From: Clostridium sp. AWRP
GTDB lineage: Bacteria; Bacillota; Clostridia; Clostridiales; Clostridiaceae
Length of the DNA stretch: 64,000 bases
Direction of reading: 5' to 3'
Assembly: GCF_004006395.2 (NCBI RefSeq)
Contig: NZ_CP029758.2
Span: forward strand, 2,976,001 to 3,040,000
Positions within the stretch are counted from its first letter, which is position 1, and the number at the start of each line of letters is the position of its first letter. A program made the position numbers and the translations under genes. Below are positions 44,218 through 52,270 of the stretch, in pieces. The notes below the pieces were generated by a model that saw nothing but the letters and a program-made list of their open reading frames with translations, was not told the origin of the DNA and made no database searches.

Positions 44218-45036
44218 ATGGATATAACAAATTTAAAACTAGAGGACTTAAAAGAAAATTTAAGAAATATTAAAAGTGGAGTAATTGCTTTTTCAGGTGG
44301 AGTGGACAGTACTTTTTTGTTAAAAATTGCCCATGATATCCTTGAAGATAAAGTAATAGCAGTTACCGCTGCTTCATCTACTTATCCTAAAAGGGAATTG
44401 GAAGAAGCTAAAAAATATGCCAGATCAATAGGTGTAAGACATCTAATTATAGAATCAGAAGAACTAGATATTAAAGGATATAAAGAAAATCCTGTAGACA
44501 GATGTTACTACTGTAAAAAAGAATTATTCTCAAAACTAAAAAAAATTGCAGAAGAAAATAATGCAGCTTATGTTTTAGATGGAGCAAATTTAGATGACAC
44601 TGGAGACTTTAGACCTGGTATGAAAGCAGCTAAAGAACTAGGCATATTAAGTCCCCTAAAAGAAGCTGAACTTACCAAAGAAGATATTAGAAATCTTTCA
44701 AAAAGAATGGGACTTCCAACCTGGAACAAGCCTTCTTTTGCATGCCTATCTTCCAGATTTCCTTATGGAAATGAGATCAACAGTCAAAAACTAAAAATGG
44801 TAGAAGATGCAGAACAATTTCTTCTGGATTTAGGTTTTAAACAAGTTAGGGTAAGACATCACAATGAGATTGCTCGAATTGAAGTTGCTCCAGAAGAAAG
44901 AGCTAAGTTTTTCAATGTAGATTTGATGGATAAGGTTGGACAAAAATTAAAAGAAATAGGTTTTACATACGTAACCCTAGATCTATTAGGTTATAAAACT
45001 GGCAGCATGAATGCTGTATTAAAGGATGCTAAATAA
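44218..45036 (+). CDS. larE: ATP-dependent sacrificial sulfur transferase LarE
   Basis: A 272-aa PP-loop ATPase (SGGVDSTFLL) of the LarE/adenosine nucleotide hydrolase-like family that donates sulfur during synthesis of the nickel-pincer cofactor of lactate racemase. The cysteine in PSFACLSSRFPYG is at the place of the sacrificial Cys of the Lactobacillus enzyme. CYYCKKELF is also typical. No larA, larB or larC lies nearby, so it is an orphan copy here. GGGGGAT precedes the start. Confidence 0.88.
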   Translation: MDITNLKLEDLKENLRNIKSGVIAFSGGVDSTFLLKIAHDILEDKVIAVTAASSTYPKRELEEAKKYARSIGVRHLIIESEELDIKGYKENPVDRCYYCKKELFSKLKKIAEENNAAYVLDGANLDDTGDFRPGMKAAKELGILSPLKEAELTKEDIRNLSKRMGLPTWNKPSFACLSSRFPYGNEINSQKLKMVEDAEQFLLDLGFKQVRVRHHNEIARIEVAPEERAKFFNVDLMDKVGQKLKEIGFTYVTLDLLGYKTGSMNAVLKDAK

Positions 45037-45087
45037 AAACCAATTTGTTATACTATTAAAAATCAATAAAACTGGGAGGAATACACT

Positions 45088-45879
45088 ATGAATTATACTG
45101 CAATTTACTTTTCACCAACAGGGACTTCCGAAAAGAGTGTAGTTAGCATTACAGGTGAATTGGCAGAAAAAGCAGAAAGAAAGGACTTTAGACGAGTAGA
45201 TCTTACAACTTATGCAGCAAGAGAAACAAAGGTTAAATTTTTTGAAAATGATTTTGTTGTATTTGGGACACCTGTTTACGGGGGCCGTATTCCAAAAATA
45301 GCAGCACAACGTCTTGGTAATATTAGTGGAAAACAAACCCCCTGTATAGTAACAGTTACTTACGGTAATAGAGATTATGATGATGCACTCTTGGAACTAG
45401 CTGACCTTGTAAAATCAAATGGATTTGTAGTACAAGCGGCCGCAGCTCTAGTTGGACAGCATACATTTGGTGAAATTCAAGTAGGTAGGCCAAATGCATC
45501 TGATGAGAAAGAAAATCAGCAATTTGCAAAAAACTTTTTGGAAACATTAAAAAAAGTTCCCTGCAAAGGCAATGCAAAACTACCTATAAAAGGGAACCGT
45601 CCATATGTGGAAGGCGGTAACGGTGGGACTTTTCGTCCACATACAAGTGATACTTGCACTAAATGCGGACTGTGTGTAAAAAATTGTCCTGTAGGTGCTA
45701 TAGCTTCAGATTGCAGCACAATTAACTCGGAACTCTGTATTTCTTGTTTCCGCTGTATTCGTTACTGTCCATCTCAATCAAAAAACATGAATGATGCTAA
45801 CTATATAAAATTTGCAAAGGAATTTTCTCAAAAATTATCAGTTAGAAGAGAAAATCAATATTTTTTACCACAAAAATAA
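45088..45879 (+). CDS. EFR1-type flavodoxin-ferredoxin fusion
   Basis: A 263-aa protein. The N-terminal flavodoxin domain has the FMN phosphate loop SPTGTSEKSV and FVVFGTPVYGGRIP; the C-terminal ferredoxin domain has two 4Fe-4S clusters (CTKCGLCVKNCPVGAI and CISCFRCIRYCPSQ). It probably shuttles electrons in anaerobic metabolism. It follows larE by 51 bases and may share its transcript. Confidence 0.88.
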   Translation: MNYTAIYFSPTGTSEKSVVSITGELAEKAERKDFRRVDLTTYAARETKVKFFENDFVVFGTPVYGGRIPKIAAQRLGNISGKQTPCIVTVTYGNRDYDDALLELADLVKSNGFVVQAAAALVGQHTFGEIQVGRPNASDEKENQQFAKNFLETLKKVPCKGNAKLPIKGNRPYVEGGNGGTFRPHTSDTCTKCGLCVKNCPVGAIASDCSTINSELCISCFRCIRYCPSQSKNMNDANYIKFAKEFSQKLSVRRENQYFLPQK

Positions 45880-45961
45880 GTTTATGACGCACCTTAAGTT
45901 CTTCTATACATTCATTTTTAGGAATACTTCTTGTACGAGATTTCCTAATTTCCAAATTTTA

Positions 45962-46172
45962 AACTTATACATAAAATGTAATGACAAAATTGAAAGCACC
46001 TTTAAAAACTTTTCCATAAGTCTTAGCGAGGTATTTTAGAAAACCTTAGGAACTTAGATATGTCTGAGGTACGAGTTTATATAAGGTTCTTAGATTTTCA
46101 AAATACCGAGCTTTAGACTTGTCAAAAGTTTTTATGGTGCTGAAATTTGTCATTACATGATCTTTATAAGTT
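45962..46172 (+). repeat. Dispersed 211-bp palindromic element, copy B
   Basis: Begins AACTTATAC and ends TTTATAAGTT. The arms pair over almost their full length around the loop TGTCTGAGGTACGAGTT (46061-46077), which is identical to copy A. Compared with copy A, stem positions change in pairs: GTAATGAC (45978-45985) with GTCATTAC (46149-46156) replaces ATACTAAC with GTTAGTAT. It lies between convergent genes. Confidence 0.85.
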
Positions 46173-46198
46173 AACTTTCAAGCTAGAAACTCTATTTC

Positions 46199-48040
46199 TT
46201 AAAATTCTATCTTGATATTATACTCTTTAAGCCATGTATTTACTTGAATAAGATAAGCAAGAAGCTGTGGTCCTCTCATAAGTTGGCCAAACCAAGGTGC
46301 TTTAAAAGAAGATCCTCCTGTATCTATTAATGTCTTAACTGATTTTTTATCTATCAGTGGTAAAATAGGAGAACTCTTATCTTTCATAATATCTGACATC
46401 CGTTTTGTAACTATTTTTGTATATTCCGGGTTATGAGTTTTTGGATAAGGACTCTTTTTCCTTTCAACAATTTCCTTTGGCAGTATTCCCTCTAGTGCCT
46501 TTCTCAGTAATCCCTTTTCCCTGCCTTTATAAAATTTTATCTCCGGTGGTATATTAAAAGCATACTCCACCAATCTATAATCTGCAAAAGGTACCCTAAC
46601 TTCTAAACTATTAGACATACTCATACGATCTTTTCTATTTAAAAGTGTTATCATAAACCACTTTATATTTAAATAAAACAGTTCTCTCATTCTGTACTCT
46701 AATTTGGATTCACCATCTATGTGAGGCACCTGTTTTATACTGCTTTTATATTGTTCATTTAGATATTCCTCCAAATCAAGTGCCTTTAATTCACCAGACA
46801 ATATTTCCTTTCTTGAATTAATAGATTTTGACCATGGAAAAGTATCTGCATTAATGTCTTCAGGTCTTCTATACCACGGATATCCTCCAAAAATTTCATC
46901 TGCACATTCTCCTGACAGTGCAACTGTATTGTCTTTCCTTATTTCCTTGCAAAAAAGATATAGTGAGGAATCAATATCTGCCATTCCTGGCAAATCACTA
47001 GCTCTTACAGAATCATAAAGGGCATCTGCTAAATCAGAACTTGTATTTATAATCCCATGATGAACACTTTTTATATAATCCGACATTTTTAGTGCCCAGA
47101 CTCTATCCGGTGTAGGTTCAAAGGAATTTGCTTTAAAATATTTGTCATTATCTTCATAATCAATAGAGTAGGTATTTAAAGTTTTCCCTTGCTTTTTAAA
47201 CTCTGCTGCAGCTACTGTAGATATAATACTAGAATCAAGTCCTCCTGAAAGCAGTGTACAAACGGGTACATCTGCTACAAGCTGTCTCTTAATAGCATCC
47301 ACAAGCAGTGTTTTTACATGCTGAGCTGTTGTTTCTGTATCTTCATTGTGAACTTTACACTGTGGTTTCCAGTATTCTCGCAGCTTAATACCATATCTAT
47401 CATATAAAACATAATTAGCAGGTGGTACTTCATATATGCCTTTAAATACACCTCCACCCAAAGATCTAGCAGGACCAAGGGCAAATATTTCAGTCAAACC
47501 ATCCCTATCAACTACAGGTTCAATAAAGGGATGCGCCAGTAATGTTTTTATTTCCGAACCAAATATAAGTGAATTATTTTTTACTGTGTAAAATAGTGGT
47601 TTTACTCCTAACGGATCTCTTGCCATAAATATCTGATTTTTACTTTCGTCCCATATTGCAAAAGCATATATTCCATTTATATGTTTCAAACAATTTACTC
47701 CCCAGTGAATGTAACTGGTTAGAAGTACCTCTGTATCAGAATAGGATTTAAAAGAATAATTTTCTTTTATAAGTAATTTTCTTAAATCCTCAGTATTATA
47801 AAGTTCTCCATTGTATACAATAATATATCTCCTGCCACCTACACTTTTTGACATAGGCTGAACACCACCAGAAGGATCCACAACTACAAGTCTCCTGTGC
47901 CCTAAAAGTGCATTTTTAGAAAAGTAATAGCCTGCATCATCAGGTCCTCTTTTCTTTAAAGTATCTGTCATATTTAAAATAACATCTCTGTTTTTAGAAA
48001 TGTCCTCTTTTAAATTAATCCATCCTGCAATTCCACACAT
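46199..48040 (-). CDS. asnB: Glutamine-hydrolysing asparagine synthase
   Basis: A 613-aa two-domain enzyme. The N-terminal class II glutaminase has catalytic Cys2 (MCGIAGW). The C-terminal synthetase has the PP-loop LLSGGLDSS and SGECADEIFGGYPWY. Makes asparagine from aspartate, glutamine and ATP. Full length. Monocistronic by spacing; the palindromic element B lies just beyond its stop. Confidence 0.93.
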   Translation of the reverse strand: MCGIAGWINLKEDISKNRDVILNMTDTLKKRGPDDAGYYFSKNALLGHRRLVVVDPSGGVQPMSKSVGGRRYIIVYNGELYNTEDLRKLLIKENYSFKSYSDTEVLLTSYIHWGVNCLKHINGIYAFAIWDESKNQIFMARDPLGVKPLFYTVKNNSLIFGSEIKTLLAHPFIEPVVDRDGLTEIFALGPARSLGGGVFKGIYEVPPANYVLYDRYGIKLREYWKPQCKVHNEDTETTAQHVKTLLVDAIKRQLVADVPVCTLLSGGLDSSIISTVAAAEFKKQGKTLNTYSIDYEDNDKYFKANSFEPTPDRVWALKMSDYIKSVHHGIINTSSDLADALYDSVRASDLPGMADIDSSLYLFCKEIRKDNTVALSGECADEIFGGYPWYRRPEDINADTFPWSKSINSRKEILSGELKALDLEEYLNEQYKSSIKQVPHIDGESKLEYRMRELFYLNIKWFMITLLNRKDRMSMSNSLEVRVPFADYRLVEYAFNIPPEIKFYKGREKGLLRKALEGILPKEIVERKKSPYPKTHNPEYTKIVTKRMSDIMKDKSSPILPLIDKKSVKTLIDTGGSSFKAPWFGQLMRGPQLLAYLIQVNTWLKEYNIKIEF

Positions 48041-48155
48041 AAGAAGCCGCCTCCGAATAAATATTATTAATGTACATATAATTTAATCTATGATTTAAAA
48101 AATGTATATGTGAATAAATCTTTGTATTTATTGAAGGCAGAAGTTTTCAATTACT

Positions 48156-49022
48156 CTAATTTAATGTTTCAAAAGTGTATCCTTTTGACTTTAAATACTG
48201 TATTACTTCGGGAAGAGCTTGTACTGTTGTTCCCTTTGTGGCAGCATCATGCATTAAAACTACTACAGTATTGTCATTACTGTATTTTCTAAGCTCATTT
48301 AATAAAACATCCACAGGAACATTATTTCTCATAGCATCCCCAATCCAATCATTCCAATCCACATAATGATATCCTGCTTTTGTAACTGCATCTTTAAAAG
48401 GATTCAAGTTTAAATGACGAGTGTTAAAAGAACCTCCCGGAAATCTCATAAGTTTCAAATTATAATCTTTTCCAACTATGGACTTAATCACTTCATCACA
48501 CCTATTTATGTCACTTACAAATACTGACGGATCTTGCCTGTATCTAAGTTCATGACTGTACGTATGATTTCCAACTACATGTCCTTCTTTTACTTCTTCT
48601 TTTACTAAGTCCTTATTTCTCTCAGCATTTTGTCCAATTAAGAAGAAAGTTGCTTTTATATTATTTTGCTTCAAAATTTCAAGTATTTTTAAAGTATTTG
48701 GGGAAGGACCATCATCAAAAGTTAAGTAAGCCACTTTCTTTCCATCTGTTCTCTTGGTTTTCCAGGGCATATACGCTCCTGCAGGCTGTTTTGTTGTAAA
48801 TCTTTGTTTTAGTTCCTCCTGCTGCTTTTCTTCAGCGCTTTTCTGATGCGCTACTTTATTAGAAGTAGTTACTACTGCATGTTTTTTATATGCAACTTTA
48901 GTTCCTATAAAAAATGCCCAACCAAAAGCACATAATAAAATTACTCCTATAATTACATTATTTCTTCTTTTGATGATTCTATTTTTTTTAATTTTGTCAT
49001 CATATTTATTCATCAGTTCCAT
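48156..49022 (-). CDS. Membrane-anchored polysaccharide deacetylase
   Basis: A 288-aa type II membrane protein: basic N terminus, one membrane helix (about 23-41), a Lys/Gln-rich linker, then a NodB domain. Catalytic YLTFDDGPSPNTL, metal-binding HTYSH, RFPGGSFN and VVLMHD are visible. Removes acetyl groups from cell-wall peptidoglycan or another surface glycan. Repeat element F lies upstream of its start. Confidence 0.9.
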   Translation of the reverse strand: MELMNKYDDKIKKNRIIKRRNNVIIGVILLCAFGWAFFIGTKVAYKKHAVVTTSNKVAHQKSAEEKQQEELKQRFTTKQPAGAYMPWKTKRTDGKKVAYLTFDDGPSPNTLKILEILKQNNIKATFFLIGQNAERNKDLVKEEVKEGHVVGNHTYSHELRYRQDPSVFVSDINRCDEVIKSIVGKDYNLKLMRFPGGSFNTRHLNLNPFKDAVTKAGYHYVDWNDWIGDAMRNNVPVDVLLNELRKYSNDNTVVVLMHDAATKGTTVQALPEVIQYLKSKGYTFETLN

Positions 49023-49050
49023 CTCCCTAATAAGATTCTAATGTCATACA

Positions 49051-49114
49051 GCATTTAAATAAAATAACAAGTCAAATAGTCTAGCACACTGACTAAATAT
49101 TTCTTTGAAAATGC
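49051..49114. repeat. Solo TIR element F (MITE-like)
   Basis: A 64-bp element bounded by GCATTTAAATAAAATAAC and TATTTCTTTGAAAATGC. Inside are AAGTCAAA (as in the left ends of D and E) and TAGCACACTGACT, matching TAGCATACTAACT at the right end of D. It is more degenerate than E. Confidence 0.6.
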
Positions 49115-49300
49115 CCAGGTAAAATTAAAAAATAGCATTTCGATACCTTCCTTTAATTTCACTTCATTAATTTCCCTATTTATAGTATAATAAATAATCG
49201 TATTTTACTATACATTATGACAAAATGTAATCATTTTGTAATTTGTTTTAACTCTTTAATGATATATTCTAAAGAGTCTGAAATTATTCATTGGCATAAA

Positions 49301-49346
49301 AAAACTATAGAGAAGTTATAGTCTATAACTTCTCTATAGTTTTTTT
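49301..49346 (-). terminator. Terminator of glnS
   Basis: 20-bp perfect stem (AAAACTATAGAGAAGTTATA and its complement) with a 3-base loop, flanked by A and T tracts, immediately after the glnS stop. Confidence 0.9.
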
Positions 49347-49349
49347 AGA

Positions 49350-51011
49350 TTATTTTTTTATTTTAAAAGAACTCTTAAGGGATACTATTCTATTAAATAC
49401 TAGCTTACCTTCTTGAAAAAACCTAGGATCAACATTAAAATATCCATGTCTGAAAAATTGAAATTTTTGGCCTGATTTTACATTTTTCATATCAGGCTCC
49501 AAAAATCCATTTAATATTTCCAAGGATTTTGAATTTACATTATCTAAAAATGAATCACTGCCTTCTTCTTCCTTTTCATCTAAAATTAAGGGTTCATAAA
49601 GTCTTATTTCTGCTGGAATTGCAGTACTTGCATTTACCCAGTGAAGTGTACCTCTAACTTTTCTTCCGTCAGGACTATTTCCGCCCTTTGATGCAGGATC
49701 ATAGCTGCAGTGCAGCTCTTTTATATTTCCTTCTTCATCCTTTATGACTTCTTCACATTTTATAAAATAAGCACCTTTTAATCTAACTTCATTTCCCGGA
49801 AATAACCTATAATATTTTTTAGGTGGATTTTCCATAAAGTCTTCTTGTTCAATGTATATTTCCTTTGAAAAAGATACTTTTCTAGTTCCTGCTGTAGGAT
49901 CATCTGGATTATTTTCAATTTCAAAAGTATCACATTGTCCTTCAGGATAATTTGTTATTACGACTTTTAGTGGTCTTAAAACAGCCATAGTTCTAGGTGC
50001 TTTTGTTTCCAGATCATCTCTTAAAAAGTAATCTAGCATTTGAGAATCTACTACACTACTTGCTTTTGCCACGCCTATAGCTTTGCAGAATTTACAGACA
50101 GATTCTGGTGTGAATCCTCTTCTTCTAAGTCCTGCAATAGTTGGCATACGTGGATCATCCCAACCATCTACAAAATTCTCATCTACTAATTTTTTAAGTT
50201 TTCTTTTACTCATTACCATATTTGTAATGTTAAGTCTAGCAAATTCTATCTGCTTTGGAACATTTTCCATTTCACATTCACGCACTACCCAATCATAAAG
50301 AGGTCTGTGATCTTCAAACTCAAGTGTACATATGGAGTGAGTTACTCCCTCAATTGCATCTTCTAGGGGATGTGCAAAATCATACATAGGATATATACAC
50401 CATTTATCTCCAGTATTGTGATGTGGGGCATGTGCTATACGATATATAATTGGATCTCTCATATTTATGTTAGGAGAAGTCACATCAATTTTAGCTCTCA
50501 AAACTTTTTCTCCATCTTTAAATTCTCCATCTTTCATTCTTTCAAATAATTCAAGATTTTCTTCTACAGTTCTATTTCTATAAGGGCTTTCCTTACCAGG
50601 TTTAGTTAAAGTACCCCTATATTCTCTTATTTCATCTGGTGTCAAATCGCACACAAAAGCCTTACCTTTTTTTATTAAAAGTAACGCTCTTTTATACATT
50701 TCATCAAAATAGCTGGAGGCAAAATGCAATTCATCCCAGTCATATCCAAGCCATTTTACATCTTCTTTTATTGATTCTACATATTCCGTATCTTCTTTTG
50801 AAGGATTAGTATCATCAAATCTTAAATTAGTTCTTCCACCAAATTCATCTGCCAATCCAAAATTTAAAACTATTGACTTTGCATGGCCTATATGTAAATA
50901 TCCATTAGGTTCTGGAGGAAACCTTGTTATTATTTTTTTATACTTTCCTGACTTCATGTCTTCTTCTACTATGTTTTTAATAAAATTTGATGAACTCTTG
51001 CTTTCTTCCAT
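49350..51011 (-). CDS. glnS: Glutaminyl-tRNA synthetase
   Basis: A 553-aa class I synthetase: HIGH-type motif NGYLHIGHAKSI, KMSKS-type VMSKRKLKKLV, and the C-terminal two-barrel anticodon-binding region. Charges tRNA-Gln directly. Many Firmicutes lack GlnS and use the GatCAB route, so its presence is notable and could reflect old transfer from proteobacteria or eukaryotes. Start with AAGGATGG upstream. A three-way-junction sequence lies in its leader region. Confidence 0.94.
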   Translation of the reverse strand: MEESKSSSNFIKNIVEEDMKSGKYKKIITRFPPEPNGYLHIGHAKSIVLNFGLADEFGGRTNLRFDDTNPSKEDTEYVESIKEDVKWLGYDWDELHFASSYFDEMYKRALLLIKKGKAFVCDLTPDEIREYRGTLTKPGKESPYRNRTVEENLELFERMKDGEFKDGEKVLRAKIDVTSPNINMRDPIIYRIAHAPHHNTGDKWCIYPMYDFAHPLEDAIEGVTHSICTLEFEDHRPLYDWVVRECEMENVPKQIEFARLNITNMVMSKRKLKKLVDENFVDGWDDPRMPTIAGLRRRGFTPESVCKFCKAIGVAKASSVVDSQMLDYFLRDDLETKAPRTMAVLRPLKVVITNYPEGQCDTFEIENNPDDPTAGTRKVSFSKEIYIEQEDFMENPPKKYYRLFPGNEVRLKGAYFIKCEEVIKDEEGNIKELHCSYDPASKGGNSPDGRKVRGTLHWVNASTAIPAEIRLYEPLILDEKEEEGSDSFLDNVNSKSLEILNGFLEPDMKNVKSGQKFQFFRHGYFNVDPRFFQEGKLVFNRIVSLKSSFKIKK

Positions 51012-51057
51012 AAGTTAACCATCCTTTTCTAAAACTTATTTACTTATTTATATGTAC

Positions 51058-51107
51058 ATCAGAGTGGTAATCGTTACCTGACCAAATCACGATTTGGATT
51101 CTCTGAT
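51058..51107 (-). other. Compact three-way-junction sequence upstream of glnS
   Basis: An outer 7-bp stem (ATCAGAG 51058-51064 / CTCTGAT 51101-51107) encloses two perfect hairpins: GGTAA-TCG-TTACC (51066-51078) and CCAAATC-AC-GATTTGG (51082-51097). It sits between the yidC terminator and the glnS start. It could be a leader RNA structure of glnS or a by-product of a repeat; no known riboswitch class was recognised. Confidence 0.5.
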
Positions 51108-51111
51108 TTAA

Positions 51112-51146
51112 AGAAAAGGCATTTTTTATAAGTAAATGCCTTTTCT
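51112..51146 (-). terminator. Terminator of yidC
   Basis: 13-bp stem AGAAAAGGCATTT / AAATGCCTTTTCT with a 9-base loop and T's on the minus strand, just beyond the yidC stop. Confidence 0.8.
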
Positions 51147-51152
51147 AAATAT

Positions 51153-51794
51153 CTATACAAATTCCTTGTTTTTAATATAAATTCTAAAGGCTATCTCTTC
51201 TACAAGTGAAAAAATACTAGATGTTATAAAATACAATCCAAGTGCTATTGGAGCTTTAATTGTTATTAAAAGTCCAATTACTCCAGGAAGTATAGCTGAC
51301 ATCTTATTGTACTGCACTTCCCTATAGACTTTAAAATAATCTATAGAATTTACTAGACCAGGCAGCATTGAAATGATCGAATACATTATAGGCACTATGA
51401 AATAACTATCGCTTAATTTTATTGAAGCTACCCAAGGTATAAGCACCGTACCTGAAACTACAGGCATGCTTATAATGGTTTTATAGAGTCCTCCTATTAT
51501 GGGAAGCTGAATAATTGTAAGCAAACATCCCATCATACTTTTTAAATTATTCTTATAACAGTTTTGGATTTCCTTTTCCATCTTAAGCTTATCATTTTTA
51601 TACCTAATTTTTATGTCTTCCATCTTTTTAGCAACTTTCTGCTGCTTTAAAATGCTGAACCTTTGTTTCATAGACATAGGCATCAAAAATACCTTTACAA
51701 TTAAAGTGAGAACAACAACTGCAATGCCCCAATCTCCCGTAAAATTGAATACATGATTGAGCAAAGCGCCCAGTAAATTAAAAATAATGTTCAT
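51153..51794 (-). CDS. yidC: YidC/Oxa1-family membrane insertase (short paralogue)
   Basis: A 213-aa membrane protein with about five hydrophobic segments. The YidC core is seen in GDWGIAVVVLTLIVKVFLMPMSMKQ, a charged cytoplasmic loop (VAKKMEDIKIRYKNDKLKMEKE) and GCLLTIIQLPIIGGLY. It lacks a lipoprotein signal and is shorter than SpoIIIJ-type YidC, and it is not in the usual rpmH-rnpA context, so it is probably a second, specialised insertase. A small membrane protein gene lies 31 bases upstream. Confidence 0.85.
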   Translation of the reverse strand: MNIIFNLLGALLNHVFNFTGDWGIAVVVLTLIVKVFLMPMSMKQRFSILKQQKVAKKMEDIKIRYKNDKLKMEKEIQNCYKNNLKSMMGCLLTIIQLPIIGGLYKTIISMPVVSGTVLIPWVASIKLSDSYFIVPIMYSIISMLPGLVNSIDYFKVYREVQYNKMSAILPGVIGLLITIKAPIALGLYFITSSIFSLVEEIAFRIYIKNKEFV

Positions 51795-51825
51795 ATAATA
51801 TCTCCTATCTATAAATTATTATATT

Positions 51826-52071
51826 TTAAAACATTATTTTTAAATAAGGTTGTGTAAAGTATATCCACACTTTATATTTTTCATAACTGACATACTGTTT
51901 TATATATAATTTCTTAGGATAACTCAATGCCCTTAAAACTATACATTCTATTAAATTATATCTAATACTTTCTTTAAAATTTTTATGTACCTGTAAAACG
52001 CCAGAAAAAACTGCAGTTATGCACATAAACAACAGAATAAAGTAGAAAATATTGAAAAAGTCCATGTTCAT
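51826..52071 (-). CDS. Small hypothetical membrane protein upstream of yidC
   Basis: Not recognised. 81 aa from the ATG at 52071, with AAAGGA 9 bases upstream. One N-terminal hydrophobic helix (FFNIFYFILLFMCITAVFSG) precedes a basic, Tyr-rich cytosolic tail. It lies in line with the YidC paralogue (31-base gap) and may be its partner or substrate. Coding status is likely but not certain. Confidence 0.5.
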   Translation of the reverse strand: MNMDFFNIFYFILLFMCITAVFSGVLQVHKNFKESIRYNLIECIVLRALSYPKKLYIKQYVSYEKYKVWIYFTQPYLKIMF

Positions 52072-52216
52072 GATAAACATTCCTTTAAAATAAATTATAT
52101 ATCAAATACTTTTATTTGATATTACCATATAATGATTTTATATTCAACACAAACCCTTTATTTATGCTAATATAACCATAATATCACAAAAATATATTTA
52201 AAAATAAAAGTTTTTG

Positions 52217-52247
52217 TTGTACCTTACCTTACGTCATGTGTTACAAT
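52217..52247 (+). promoter_or_regulatory. MerR-type promoter with 19-bp spacer
   Basis: TTGTAC (52217-52222) and TACAAT (52242-52247) are separated by 19 bp, the overlong spacer that MerR-family activators untwist. It precedes the MerR-methyltransferase gene by about 24 bases, so autoregulation is likely. Confidence 0.6.
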
Positions 52248-52270
52248 AATTTAGGCAGAGGTGATAAATA

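Noticed and set aside
46199..49022. Considered whether asnB and the polysaccharide deacetylase form an operon
   Set aside because: They are separated by 115 bp and have unrelated roles; no evidence of co-transcription beyond same strand.
51058..51107. Considered as a hammerhead ribozyme or tRNA
   Set aside because: Lacks the CUGAUGA/GAAA core of a hammerhead and the D/T-loop consensus and CCA of a tRNA.
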